From positions 1,690,519 through 1,754,518 of the forward strand of contig JAJEKV010000004.1 of assembly GCA_021234155.1 (NCBI GenBank): a DNA stretch of 64,000 bases. The letters run 5' to 3'. The notes under the pieces are model-generated. The model was given only the letters and a program-made list of their open reading frames with translations, did no database searches and was not told the origin of the DNA. The stretch is from Isoetes taiwanensis. Lineage: Eukaryota; Streptophyta; Lycopodiopsida; Isoetales; Isoetaceae. Both the position numbers and the translations under genes were made by a program. Positions 54,151 through 64,000 of this stretch are shown one piece after another (positions within the stretch are counted from its first letter, which is position 1; the number at the start of each line of letters is the position of its first letter).

Positions 54151-55835
54151 CTTTACCTTGATACGTGATAGTCACACATAATAAGGATTTTTAATGTGCT
54201 ATACATTAAAGGTATTTGTTATCTGGATAATTACAAGGATGATTATGGTCGTTCATATCGACGGTAGTATCCAAAATCTAAGGTAAAATGAAAACTCTGA
54301 TTTTAGGGTACAGGCAAGTGTGTGATGGGCCGATTTCAACCCAGAAGACCTAGTCCAAATGCTAAAAGTGAGTGATAATGCAATAGGCAGTGCGGATCTG
54401 TGTAGAAGACACGATTCAGGCAATATATGTCGGTGTTGAAGCCTTGATATTCTGACAGAGGGTAGGATTTTGTTTCAAGAGGCTCTACTATGAGAAAGCA
54501 TTTACAAGAAACACGGAAGAGAGGGATACCCATATTGGGGTAGCTACTTTAGAAGAGGAGCGGCTTACTGCCGTGTTCCAAGCCTGCTGCGAGTATGGAT
54601 ATGGAGGCAGGGCAAAAAGCCCATAGCAATGCAATCTCGGGTCCGGGACATTTAATCTGGAATCAATGGCCAAGCATATACAAGGGGGAAACAAACAAGA
54701 TGGTTTCTTTCCTCCGTAAAACACAATACGATGAGGATTTGAGCATGAAATCGTGGACAATCAGGTTTGGGGTTGTCTTCTGGAATAAACAATTTATTTA
54801 GGCTATTGAGGCATGCAGATTAGGGATCTTTCCTACATTTAAATGCTTATGCTAAATGGACATTTGACATGTGTAGTATGTGAAATGTAACTTAATCTTT
54901 CCTGCATCTAAATGCTTATGCTCTACTCATGCATTTCCTTATTATGATTCCATGATACACGAGGTCAAATGATTGTGTTCGGGCTTACAAAAGCTTGCTA
55001 GAATAATATCCGTGTGTTCACCTCTATCTATTTAGTCTGAGTTCTAAAAGGGGATAGTTTGCTGCCTACTTTTGGTATTAAGGCTTTAATCTTCGCTACT
55101 CGCTTTTAAAATTGCATTTGCTTTGATACTTCCGGTGTAGACTAACTTGGGGCTTAAAAGGGTTACAAAGGGTGACCGGTGATGAGTCGAGAAACCTAAT
55201 GTACCTTTTGGCCCCTCACTCATTACCATTTTCATGCTAATGTTGTGTTGGTTGGCTGCAGGTACAGGTTTCTCTTCCTTTTGTCATCTTTTTTGCGTTC
55301 AAGTACAAGTCTGGTTGGAAGGAAGACTGGATTCGTATGGAACAAATGGAGTTACTATAATCAAGGGAAGATCTCTTTGTAATACAAACTGAATTAATTT
55401 TTTATGGTCCTTTGGTGGGCAATGCTTTTACGTTTTTCTTGCCAAGTTAAACAGTTTAATGCTTAACGTTTACACATTGATAAGTGATAATGATTCCAAT
55501 GAAAGATTGAGGTTATGACCTGTTTCACATGCATTAAGGCAGTTCAAACGAATCTTCTGCTGGTTTATGGACTAACTTGTACATAATATGTTCATATTTG
55601 AAAACTTGTATGCATGAGGCAAGATTGCTTCTGATGTTTTTATAATTAATGGCACATTGGATTTAAGTCTAATTTGACACATTGATATTAGTAGGTTATG
55701 AACTAAATACTTGATGTACTAGAATCCGGTGCCATCGTGGATTAAGGTCCTAGTATGGTCTGATAATACTACCGGAGGGATTGACCTATGGTAGATGTCA
55801 TGGCTAGCTGGCTGTTGCTAAGGCTAGTGTGGACT

Positions 55836-55874
<39 letters not shown>

Positions 55875-56019
55875 GAATTCTGGTGTACGTTTGAATCCTG
55901 TTTCAATATTTATGACATTCATACCTTTTTCGTTTTTGATAAGTACATATTGTATGTATTTTTTACACCAGTATGTTAGCTATGGTATTAAACAAAAAGG
56001 TAGGCAATTGGCAGTGTAA
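54151..56019. other. unassigned, with a poly(T) tract
   Basis: Frames near 54336-54801 on both strands lack domains. A T29 run lies at 55839-55867. Confidence 0.3.
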
Positions 56020-56086
56020 CTTCAAGATATAGTACATATAGTATCATTCATGAGGTATTATATGTACCTTGATGTTACGTAAACAA
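56020..56086 (-). repeat. decayed copy of the tacgta-type hAT-like end
   Basis: tagtacatatagtatcattcatgaggta and then gatgttacgtaaacaacattg follow the same order as 53436-53502. Confidence 0.55.
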
Positions 56087-56092
56087 CATTGA

Positions 56093-56200
56093 ATATGTAG
56101 CATAATAACAGGGGGTTTCTTTTGTGTTTTTGTACGCTTTTCACAAAGGTTTTTCTAAGATTTCATGGCGTATTCTTAGTCGTTGATTTAGCTTTTTTTT
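56093..56200 (+). repeat. Helitron-5'-like repeat, copy 2
   Basis: gaatatgtagcataataaca then gggggtttctt, tacgctttt, ggtttttctaagatttcatg and cgttgattta. It also occurs at 58876-59045 and 61683-61830. Confidence 0.5.
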
Positions 56201-56559
56201 TTCAATGGTCCAACATCTAAGGGCTCACAACAAAAGCCCTCTTTTTATTTTAGGGGCTGAACATGCAAGCCTCATGGATAGCATTTCAGGGCATTCTTGC
56301 AAAAAGTTAATGTTCTTGTGATCAGAGTGGAAATAGATTTGGAGTGGCATAGGATGATGCGGCCGGATGCTTGCTTCAGTAGTTTGTATATTCGAAGTTT
56401 GGAAGTTTCCATGGCATGGCATGGTCTGGTGGGTTTCAAGGCAACAGTGTGTTGATATTCTTGTGTATTGATGGTCGTGGTAAGATGCGAGGAGATCTGT
56501 TTGTCTGGTGGTCTAGTTCGCCAGAAGATGAAATATCTGCGCTTCTTAAGAAAACGCAT

Positions 56560-56755
56560 CATTACTACAAAAATAGGTAGAAATGGCACAAAAGTGACAT
56601 TTATCCTCCGCCCTTTTACCACGTATAAACGTTACTTTTGTGCCATTTATAACGTTTGTGCTCCCCAAATGGCACAAAAGTGACGTTTATACGCGGTAAA
56701 AAGGCGGAGGATAAATGTCACGTTTGTGCCATTTCTACCTATTTTTGTAGTAGTG
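56560..56755. mobile_element. 196-bp CACTA-type MITE
   Basis: Ends CATTACTACAAAAATAGG on the left and CACTACTACAAAAATAGG (inverted right), flanked by the 3-bp duplication cat (56557-56559, 56756-56758). Nearly the whole element is one hairpin with arms of about 85 bp. The CACTA start and 3-bp duplication define the superfamily. Confidence 0.85.
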
Positions 56756-57004
56756 CATGAACACCAAGCCTAGTAAAGGACCCATTAAGGCAGCGAACTG
56801 CTGCTAACAGTGTTAAGCCCTGGCATTATTGGAGGACTACTTCTTCCCATTCTAGGCGCCTTACCGGATGCATTACTAATACTCGGTAAGAATACTTCTT
56901 TAGGGCATACAGAACAGCAACGCAAGTGTCTGATCTTGAACAATAGGAACTACTATTAGCAATGTGTGTTCTTCGTGATCCTAGAAATATGCTGATATTT
57001 GAAT

Positions 57005-57024
57005 GGCATGGCATGGCATGGCAT
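57005..57024. repeat. (GGCAT)4 microsatellite
   Basis: Four exact pentamer units; a shorter version occurs at 56413. Confidence 0.8.
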
Positions 57025-58496
57025 GCAGTATCTGGGATGGCAACGAAGTTCACAGTCAAGTTTCCGTGGAATGGGTCTACTTGGCCGGATCAACTGTTAT
57101 GTTGCTTACTCTTTCTCGGGGGGCTCTCGCTTGTTGGCCGCTAGACCTTCAAGATGGCAAAGCAAAGGATTGCACATTGACAAGGAAATTTGACATTTTC
57201 AAGAAGAATTTTTCTCCGAGCTAATTTTGCACGCCATTAGACACTAACGTAACCAACTATCCAGTAATTGGAGTTTTACGCATCCACAAACAAGAGTGGC
57301 AGCTTGGATTATGATTGTCCTTTGTTATACCCTACTTATTCGCCGATTCCACACACATTTCATAAGAGTCAATTGGGACACATATTTGATATTATAAAAT
57401 TTTGTGCTTTGGCATTCATTGGACTCTTAGTCTACTGCTCTTACCGTGTGCTTCATCAACCTTGATTTTCATTTCTTCAAGTAGCCTTCTCTCTTACCTT
57501 ATTCATCTTCATAGTGTTTTGCATGAAGTCATTTGAAAATTACACTTTTCAGAGAGTCCGGATTATAGGCACCGTCTTTTCAGCCTATAAATCGGTCCAA
57601 AGTTGTGGTCTTGCATTGTTGTTTGATCATCTTCTATGTCGTATTCTCACCTTGGATTCAAGAAAGGAGAATATACTTTGCCAAAGAACACCTTAGGAGG
57701 ACTCACATTCTCGCACGAGTTTCAAAGTATTCCCATGAAAAATTGGGTACCGCTACTAGAAGATAGAAGAACTCTAATACCGTTTTTTTCAAAGTAAGTG
57801 CTTGTTTATCGCACCAATGCAAAGATAAGAAAACGGATCATTCTTGTTGTCTCAAGTCTAAACTTCTCATGCATCCCTTGCTTCATACGAGAATCTTTGA
57901 AGCCTTTGACATAGACAAAAACGGACCCTTTCCAAAAGTGAGCTGAAATCGCTTGCGGCCGAAGTCCGGGAATATGTACCCACACAAATATACTTGAAGA
58001 AGATGAACTCCAAGTCTGGTTAAGAGACTTTGATATTTGAATGATGGATTGATTCAAAAACAGAATTCATTAATGGCAAGATGTCAAAATGGGTGAAGGC
58101 AACTGGGTTTGATCTATTAGGAAACTTGCAGATTATGCCTATTATCTTATGTAGCACTATATTCAACTCATATCATGATGGATTTTTAAACTGCATCCAG
58201 ACCAAATTTTGCTATGGCTATAAGCCATCGCTCCATCCAGGAATTTCATGCACATGAATTACGTGCTGAACTATTTTAAAGATTGCAGTTGCTCTTCATA
58301 ACATTGTGATGAAGAGACAAATTATGCTTTTATGCCATTCATATACAGGATACAATGCTGTGGTGAAGAATCAAATTATATATCTATACCATTTAGCAAT
58401 TAAATGCTGTGGTGAAGCGTATGTAATTAAATTACATTATGCTATAACATTATAGTTACTCAGGTTTCATATTATGCTTTTTTTAGGGCCCTTTAG
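57025..58496. other. unassigned
   Basis: No domain recognised in any frame. Confidence 0.35.
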
Positions 58497-58873
58497 TATA
58501 ACAACCAACACATAACTACCATTAACATTAATTAACACAACCATTGGGTATTTAAATTAAAATCCCCCTTAAACCCCCTTTGGTTTGGGTGCATATTCAC
58601 ACGGGGGTGACGTAGGGCAGCGAGAGCCCTTATAATTATATTTTGCACGTACAAAATCAACACCATATAGTATTTTGCTTGAAATCTTATAGTATTTTGC
58701 AAATGTTGTTATACAGTATAGCAAAGATTTTACTTGCATATCCCACAAACGAGGAACTTTACGTACGGTGTAGATTAAGGAATAAGGGGTGAATATGCCT
58801 ATCCAACAGCTCTCGTTGCCCGGAGTCACCCCCCGTGTGAATATGCACCCAAACCAAAGGGGGTTTAAGGGGG
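58497..58873. mobile_element. fold-back family F, copy 1
   Basis: Core arms 58564-58611 and 58824-58873 (ccccctttggtttgggtgca, tattcacacggggg) with pairing continuing into ggcagcgagagc / gctctcgttgcc. The left arm continues outward to about 58497 (ttaacacaaccatt-type sequence, as in copy 3), but the right arm does not. It is followed at once by the Helitron-5'-like repeat. Confidence 0.75.
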
Positions 58874-58875
58874 TG

Positions 58876-59045
58876 AATATGTAGCATAATAACAGGGGGT
58901 TACTTTTATAGTTTTATACGCTTTTTTACATGGTTTTTCTATGATTTCGGTGTTGTATTCGTGTTGACATACTAAATAGTATTTCTAGAGTGCGCACTTT
59001 TTGGGCCGTTGATTTCGATTGGCTTAAACAATCCGACGGTTGTTG
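58876..59045 (+). repeat. Helitron-5'-like repeat, copy 3
   Basis: gaatatgtagcataataaca then ggggg, tacgcttttt, gagtgcgcac and gggccgttgatttcgattgg. Confidence 0.5.
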
Positions 59046-60048
59046 TTTGCTAACATCGTGATACATATGCATCAAACCCCATAACTTTTGCCCTCTCGAT
59101 TCTTTGTCACCGGCGTGAGCGGATTCTTTGTCAAAGTGGATTCTTAAAGTATTGTATGATGTCATAGCTTCGCATTGTGGTAGATAATAGTCTTTTATTC
59201 TTGTTTGGGTTAGCATAATGATTTTCTATTGTTCCTTTACTTTTGTAAGCAAAAGGTAAGCATCGATCTTTATTAAAAAGCAAGAGCAACTGGCCGGACC
59301 CTAGGCGACAATTTTTTATTCTTGTTTTGGGTTTTGCTAGGGATTGTATACAAAAGGTTGAGTAGAAGTTTAAAAGTTTGACTAAGATGTCCGAGTGAAA
59401 ATTCAAAGTATGAAGCATCCGGTAGGGTTTCGCAGAGCTTTTGCCGACTGGCCGCAAAACGATCTCGTGAACAAATGCCAATGATCTTCGTAAAACAAAT
59501 CTCAAAACAAATGGCGTAGATCCTCGGAAATGCATCCGCATGCGGCTCCTCGTTTCAGATTTTCCTTTTGGTTGCCCTAGAATCAACCTAAAATGGCAAG
59601 CATCGAGAACCTTTGTGGATGAAAACGGTCGCTTTGTTAGGGTAGAGTCTAGGAAGAGCATGTCACACTAGGTCGCACGTATCAAAAACATTTGTTCCTT
59701 GCCCTATTTCCGCCCCGCTTATCCGCTTTTGGAACAGATGTATTTCAAAATGATCTACCGCCTCAACCGGACTCCGAGCTCGATTATAAACCGTAAGTCA
59801 TTTTTTTTGCTTTATTTCAGATTTGCTCAATGCCCCGCAATAGAATAGGTTCGAATAGGTTTTTTTTCTTTCAAGCAAAGAATCGAATAGGTTCGTTTCC
59901 CTTTGAAATGATGTCTTAGAAGCCACATATATTTCCGTGTGATGCCGCGATTCAAGAACCCGCTTAGACCATTTCAAACCAGCTACACGTAACTTTCAAA
60001 GATAAAACCAAGCGAGGACCAACCGAAAATAGGTCTCGCAAGATCCGC
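59046..60048. other. unassigned
   Basis: A 176-codon minus-strand open frame (59131-59661) shows no recognisable domain or intron boundaries. Confidence 0.3.
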
Positions 60049-60614
60049 GGGAAAATCTATGTATGTTATGCGTGAAAAATTTGTACCTTTGGATGCAGAG
60101 CTTTCTTTTAATTTGCAAACTCCTCGCAAGATTAATCTCTTTCAATGTGTTGGCCTAGATGTAGGTGCTAGATTTAACCTCATGCGTGTTCCATACATTT
60201 CTATCTTCTTCTTGGATTCCTCGTAGCAGAGTCGATGTATGAAAAGCATTTGTGTTTGCACAAGTAATCAACAGATTGTTGGTTCATTGGCATTTGCGGG
60301 TCCTCCTTTAAAACATTCATGGCCCTATTTTTTTGTACCACAAAAAATGATAATGAGTCAAGATAGGTCTCAGAAGATCTGTGCAAAACCTATGTATGTT
60401 GTGCAGAAAAAATTTGTACCTTTGGATGCAGAGCTTCCTTTAATTTGCAAACCCTCGCGAAGATTAATCTCTTTCAATGGGCTGGTCCAGATGTAGGTGC
60501 TAGATTTAGCCCCTAATGCAGTTCCATACATTTCTATCTTCTTCGTGATTTGTCGGTCCTCCTTTTACATCATTCATGGCCCTATTTTTTCTCGTACCAC
60601 CTAAGATGATAATG
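60049..60614. repeat. tandem duplication of a ~320-bp coding-like block
   Basis: 60049-60357 and 60374-60614 share, in the same order, aaatttgtacctttggatgc followed by agagctt, a gattaatctctttcaatg phrase, gatgtaggtgctagattta, ccatacatttctatcttctt and cattcatggccctatttttt. Plus-strand frames in both copies read (K)FVPLDAEL and GPDVGARF-like words, so it may descend from a coding exon that I cannot identify. The second copy lacks about 70 bp. Confidence 0.7.
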
Positions 60615-61408
60615 AAAGCACATTCATAGCGCCAATCAGATATTAGTTCTTTTGTGTCCCGGCCTTGCTTGTTGTCTTCAAACCTAGCACACAAGCCTGC
60701 AGCCAATGGGTATTACTTATTGCATTATTAAATTTATTTGATTGCTAAATGGAAGAAGACATCTATAAATTTTGAGTTGGTGGCACGATCTATTCGCTAG
60801 CTCGGCTCAAGATGTTGGGTTATAGACTTCACATGGACACCACAAACACAATTAGGTTATTTTTTTTTTTCTTGGTGGCCATGCCTAGGTTCAAACCTAG
60901 GGACACTTTCAAAGATACTTGTTTTAATAAACTATACGTCCACTCATTATTCTTAATGTATATTTTAATAACGAGAATCTAGTGTTCCAGTTGTTCCCCG
61001 GCTATAAGCATGGTATGGTGCCCGCTTTGTGGTTTCGTTAGAATTTGAATATAAATTATTATGGCTTTTTGGATGGATTTTCTAATAGGTCTTTAAAGAG
61101 ATTCTAAGATTCTCCCAAATTTCAATTGACAAGGATGATATTTTATCTTGTCTTGGTCTACATTGACGGTTGGATCCATATTACATCAATATGGCAATAT
61201 CATTATGAGAGGCTTTTTTTTTCTATCCTCATCACATTTATCCTTTTATCAATATAACACATATAATAACATATAATAACACATATAATACATATGACAT
61301 ATATAATACCATTACGAATTTTTTCTAGTTTGTTCGTCAATCCTTAAGGCCCCGAAGGGGCCAAATTTTTTTTGGGTTAACACACAAACCATTATATCCA
61401 ACACTCTA
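60615..61408. other. unassigned
   Basis: AT-rich; contains an (acatataata)n-like stretch at 61257-61300. Confidence 0.35.
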
Positions 61409-61682
61409 AAATTAAACCCCCCTTCAAACCCCCTTTGGTTTGGGTGCATATTCACACGGGAGGTGACGTAGGGCAGCGAGAGCCCCTAAAATTATGTTTT
61501 GCATGTACAAAATCAACACCATGTAGTATATTACCACAAATCTTATAGTATTTTGCAAAACTTGTTATACAGTATCGCAAATTTTGTACATGCATACCCC
61601 ACAAACAAGGAACTTTACGTACGGTGTAGATTAAGTAATAACGGGTGAATATGCCTATTCAACAGCTCTCGATGCCCGGAGT
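61409..61682. mobile_element. fold-back family F, copy 2, right arm truncated
   Basis: Left arm and loop match copy 1 (ccccctttggtttgggtgca; acgtagggcagcgagagccc; ttacgtacggtgtagattaa). The right arm is lost after gatgcccggag, and the Helitron-5'-like repeat (gtgaatatctagc) follows. Confidence 0.7.
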
Positions 61683-61830
61683 GAATATCTAGCATTATAA
61701 AGGGGGTTTTTTTGTGATTTTATACGCTTTTTAGCATGGTTTTTATATGATTTCATGAGCGTATTGTACGAGGCATACTAATCAGTATATCTAGAGTGCG
61801 CTCCGCATTTTTATTGTCTAAATTCCATAT
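61683..61830 (+). repeat. Helitron-5'-like repeat, copy 4
   Basis: gaatatctagcattataaag then ggggg, tacgctttttagcatggttt and ctagagtgcgctccgcattt. Confidence 0.5.
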
Positions 61831-63385
61831 CCCCAATGGTTTACCCCCTTTTATTTTTATTCCTCTATTTCCTTTTTAATAAGCCATACATGCAAGCATC
61901 GAGATGTTTCACTTTAGGGTTATTTTAGGGTGCTTTGCCAATGTGGATATGAGGATTAGGGTTCGTGGAGGTGGCCATACCTCCCGTGATCTATGCCATC
62001 CGCCGCAGCATTGCCAAGGCTTCCCGTGCATACTAGCCAACGCTTGAGCATGATTTTGAAATACATATGTCGGCAAGCGTAATGCCCGCGGCGGTAATGT
62101 GGAACCGTTAACGGAAGCACCGGATGAACATAGTTTGGAGTTGCATGTGAAGGCAAATGAAGTTAGGAGGGTTTTTGCCAACAACGCCTTTGCAAACCAG
62201 AGAAGCAGAGATTGCTGAATTGAGGCAAAGATTGATGCTTCGTGATAGGTATGATTCATAGCGAAACTTTAGCATCCAACTATTTTTGCGATATAAAATC
62301 CTCGCTTTTGTCATGCTGTGGCAATTTTGAGCTAAGTGAAACTCAAGGCTAAGAATGAGGAGGCTAAGCATTTCTATGGAGATTGAGGTACTCTATAGTT
62401 AGTTTTCATATGTACATCCATCTTAGTGTTGTTCTGATGCATTAGAAATCTATTTATATGTTCGTGACGATTGGCAAGCTTATGAGGATATGCGTACATA
62501 AAAATCGAGATTGCTACAACAAATATCTCAAATGAGATGATTACAATACAAAGGCAAGTATTTGATATGTAATATTACTTATTCGCTTCGGGTTATAACA
62601 TATCTCAACATTAAGTAATTGCCTAAAAACAAATTTTGTCTCGAGAGCCTTAAGGCAAAACAACTACAAACATCTCTCATTGCAAGAGAAGCAACTCATG
62701 GTGTCAATGCAAAGATGTAAATGCAAGCACAGAGCTACAACAACAACTAATTTTAAACTCTGAAGAACAAGTGAGTCTGGTGCATATGTGCTTTGTAAAA
62801 TCAAGAACACACGAAAGCAAAACCCAAGAGGGAAATAACGGAAAGCTTGCAAAGAAGATGATCAACTCTTCCTGGCTGAGAAGTACTTGTAAGTTTATGA
62901 TTGGGTTTTGTTTTCTTAGGAATTGAACGAATCTCGAATCCGCCACTGTGATTCTTAGTATTTGTGTATGTTTCATGGTTAAAATTTTATATGTTGAAGG
63001 TTTTCAGGCAAACCTATGCGGTGAGGATCTGTGGCACACATGGTTTCACCTGATTGTTTAGGCTGATTCTTGTAGAATCTTTGCTTGTTAAGGGTTCCTA
63101 CCTAGTCTCATAATTTCTTTTTATTTTGTATTAAAAGACATGAGACTAGCTTGTGCCTTTTCTACCATTATAAATGGTTGTCTAACCCAAAGCTATATGC
63201 ATGTATCGATGTATGCAACTTGGAGAAAAAACAACGAGGATTTAATGTTTGTTCATTATTAATAAATTTTATTATTACATGCTACCCACGATAATATTGG
63301 TATTGGTATAATATTATATGTCTAATTCTATGCAATGTTTTCGTTTCCATAATTTGAGCACCTCTAGTTTGTTAGATTTGTGAGG
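61831..63385. other. unassigned, possible coiled-coil exon scraps
   Basis: The plus strand at 62200-62246 reads AEIAELRQRLMLRDR directly before a GTATGA donor-like site, preceded in another frame by ELHVKANEVRRVFANNAF. 62644-62720 reads LESLKAKQLQTSLIAREA. These look like coiled-coil gene exons but cannot be assigned. Confidence 0.3.
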
Positions 63386-64000
63386 CTATGATATACCATC
63401 CATCATTAGAGTATTAGGTAATGTTGTCTATATCTACACCCCTACACCATCCTTACACAAACCATTAACACACAACTAACATTATTAACACAAACCATTG
63501 CATTTGACACATTTAAATTAAAATTCCCCTTAAACCCCCTTTGGTTTGGGTGCATATTCACACGGGGGGTTACGTAGGGCAGCGAGAGCCTCAAAAAATT
63601 TACAATACATGTACAAAATTAACATCATTAAGTACATTCTCTCAAACTCTATAGTATTTTGCAAACCTTAATATATAGTATACAAAAACTTATACTTGCA
63701 TACCCCACAAACGAGGATCGCTATGTACGGTCTAGATCTTGGAATAAAGGGCAAATATGCCCATACCATGACTCTCGCGTTCTCAAGTAACCCCCGCGGT
63801 GAATATGCACCCAAACCAAAGGGGTTTAAGGGGATTTTAATTTAAATGTGTCAAATGCAATGGTTTGTGTTAATAATGTTAGTTGTGTGTTAATGGTTTG
63901 TGTTAACTGTAATTTTTTGTTCTTTCTTGGCCTTAAGGATGGTGTAGGGGTGTAGATATAGACATTACCTAATACTCTAATGATGGATGATATATCATAG
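63386..64000. mobile_element. fold-back family F, copy 3, with long arms, reaching the window edge
   Basis: Left arm 63386-63571 and right arm 63785-64000 are inverted copies, starting ctatgatata and passing through gagtattaggtaatg, acacccctacaccatcctta, taacacaaaccatt and the same core as copies 1 and 2. The right arm has about 30 bp (a ttggcct...ttaac segment near 63905-63938) that the left lacks. The last base of the window is the inverse of 63386, so the true end may lie beyond. Confidence 0.8.

Noticed and set aside
56020..56200. A complete second copy of the 12-kb hAT-like unit
   Set aside because: Only the right end is recognisable; no matching left end was found within the window.
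59131..59661. 176-codon minus-strand open frame, among the longest in the window
   Set aside because: No domain, start context or splice pattern. I list the region as unassigned only.

Overview
This window looks like nuclear DNA of a land plant. It is AT-rich, carries spliced plant-type genes and gene fragments, and is dominated by transposable elements (TEs). I see no operon structure, rRNA, tRNA or CRISPR. The homologies that point to a land plant are a plastid FtsH-like gene with introns (FTSHI1 type), a respiratory-burst NADPH oxidase fragment, a YTH/ECT-type m6A reader, a PPR fragment and a plant-type FAD oxidoreductase. I cannot name the species. The small introns (two of 62 nt) and LINEs with pentanucleotide tails may help someone who can search databases. 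All homology calls are by eye.

Region by region. 1-4312: the 5' two thirds of a minus-strand FTSHI1-like gene (seven exons resolved, two frame problems), followed by orphan exon(s) of a Cys/Met-metabolism PLP enzyme near 4.9-5.3 kb. 5.4-14.2 kb: TE debris, including a Ty3/gypsy pol end, LINE pieces, tandem duplications and short LINE 3' ends with expanded microsatellite tails. 14292-20362: a 6.07-kb hAT transposon with an 8-bp target-site duplication (TSD), a decayed transposase and a captured NADPH oxidase (RBOH) fragment. 20.4-24.6 kb: a gypsy gag remnant, then a minus-strand LINE with a roughly 150-bp (AAC)n tail, itself carrying two nested insertions. 25.7-27.1 kb: unidentified TE-like coding debris. 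27586-36187: an 8.6-kb Mutator-like element (MULE) with about 130-bp terminal inverted repeats (TIRs), a 9-bp TSD and a transposase scrap, filled by a nearly whole LINE (tandem 5' monomers, ORF1, endonuclease, reverse transcriptase, 3' hairpin, TATTC tail) whose YADD motif has become YAND. 36.8-41 kb: an LTR-like direct repeat pair with TATA boxes, a LINE ORF1/ORF2 junction and a gag fragment.

41331-53502 is bounded by hAT-like inverted termini and holds broken pieces of a YTH gene, an FAD oxidoreductase, a PPR gene and a nest of fold-back elements. 53.5-64 kb: tandem repeats, a CACTA-type MITE with a 3-bp TSD, three copies of a long fold-back family (one running to the window edge), a repeat resembling Helitron 5' ends, and a duplicated unknown block.

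Taken together this is a TE graveyard with repeated gene capture. The FTSHI1-like gene is the only locus that might be a functional host gene, and even that is uncertain. The clearest structural results are the three elements defined by TIR plus TSD, the LINE tail-to-microsatellite relationship, and the 3-copy fold-back family.
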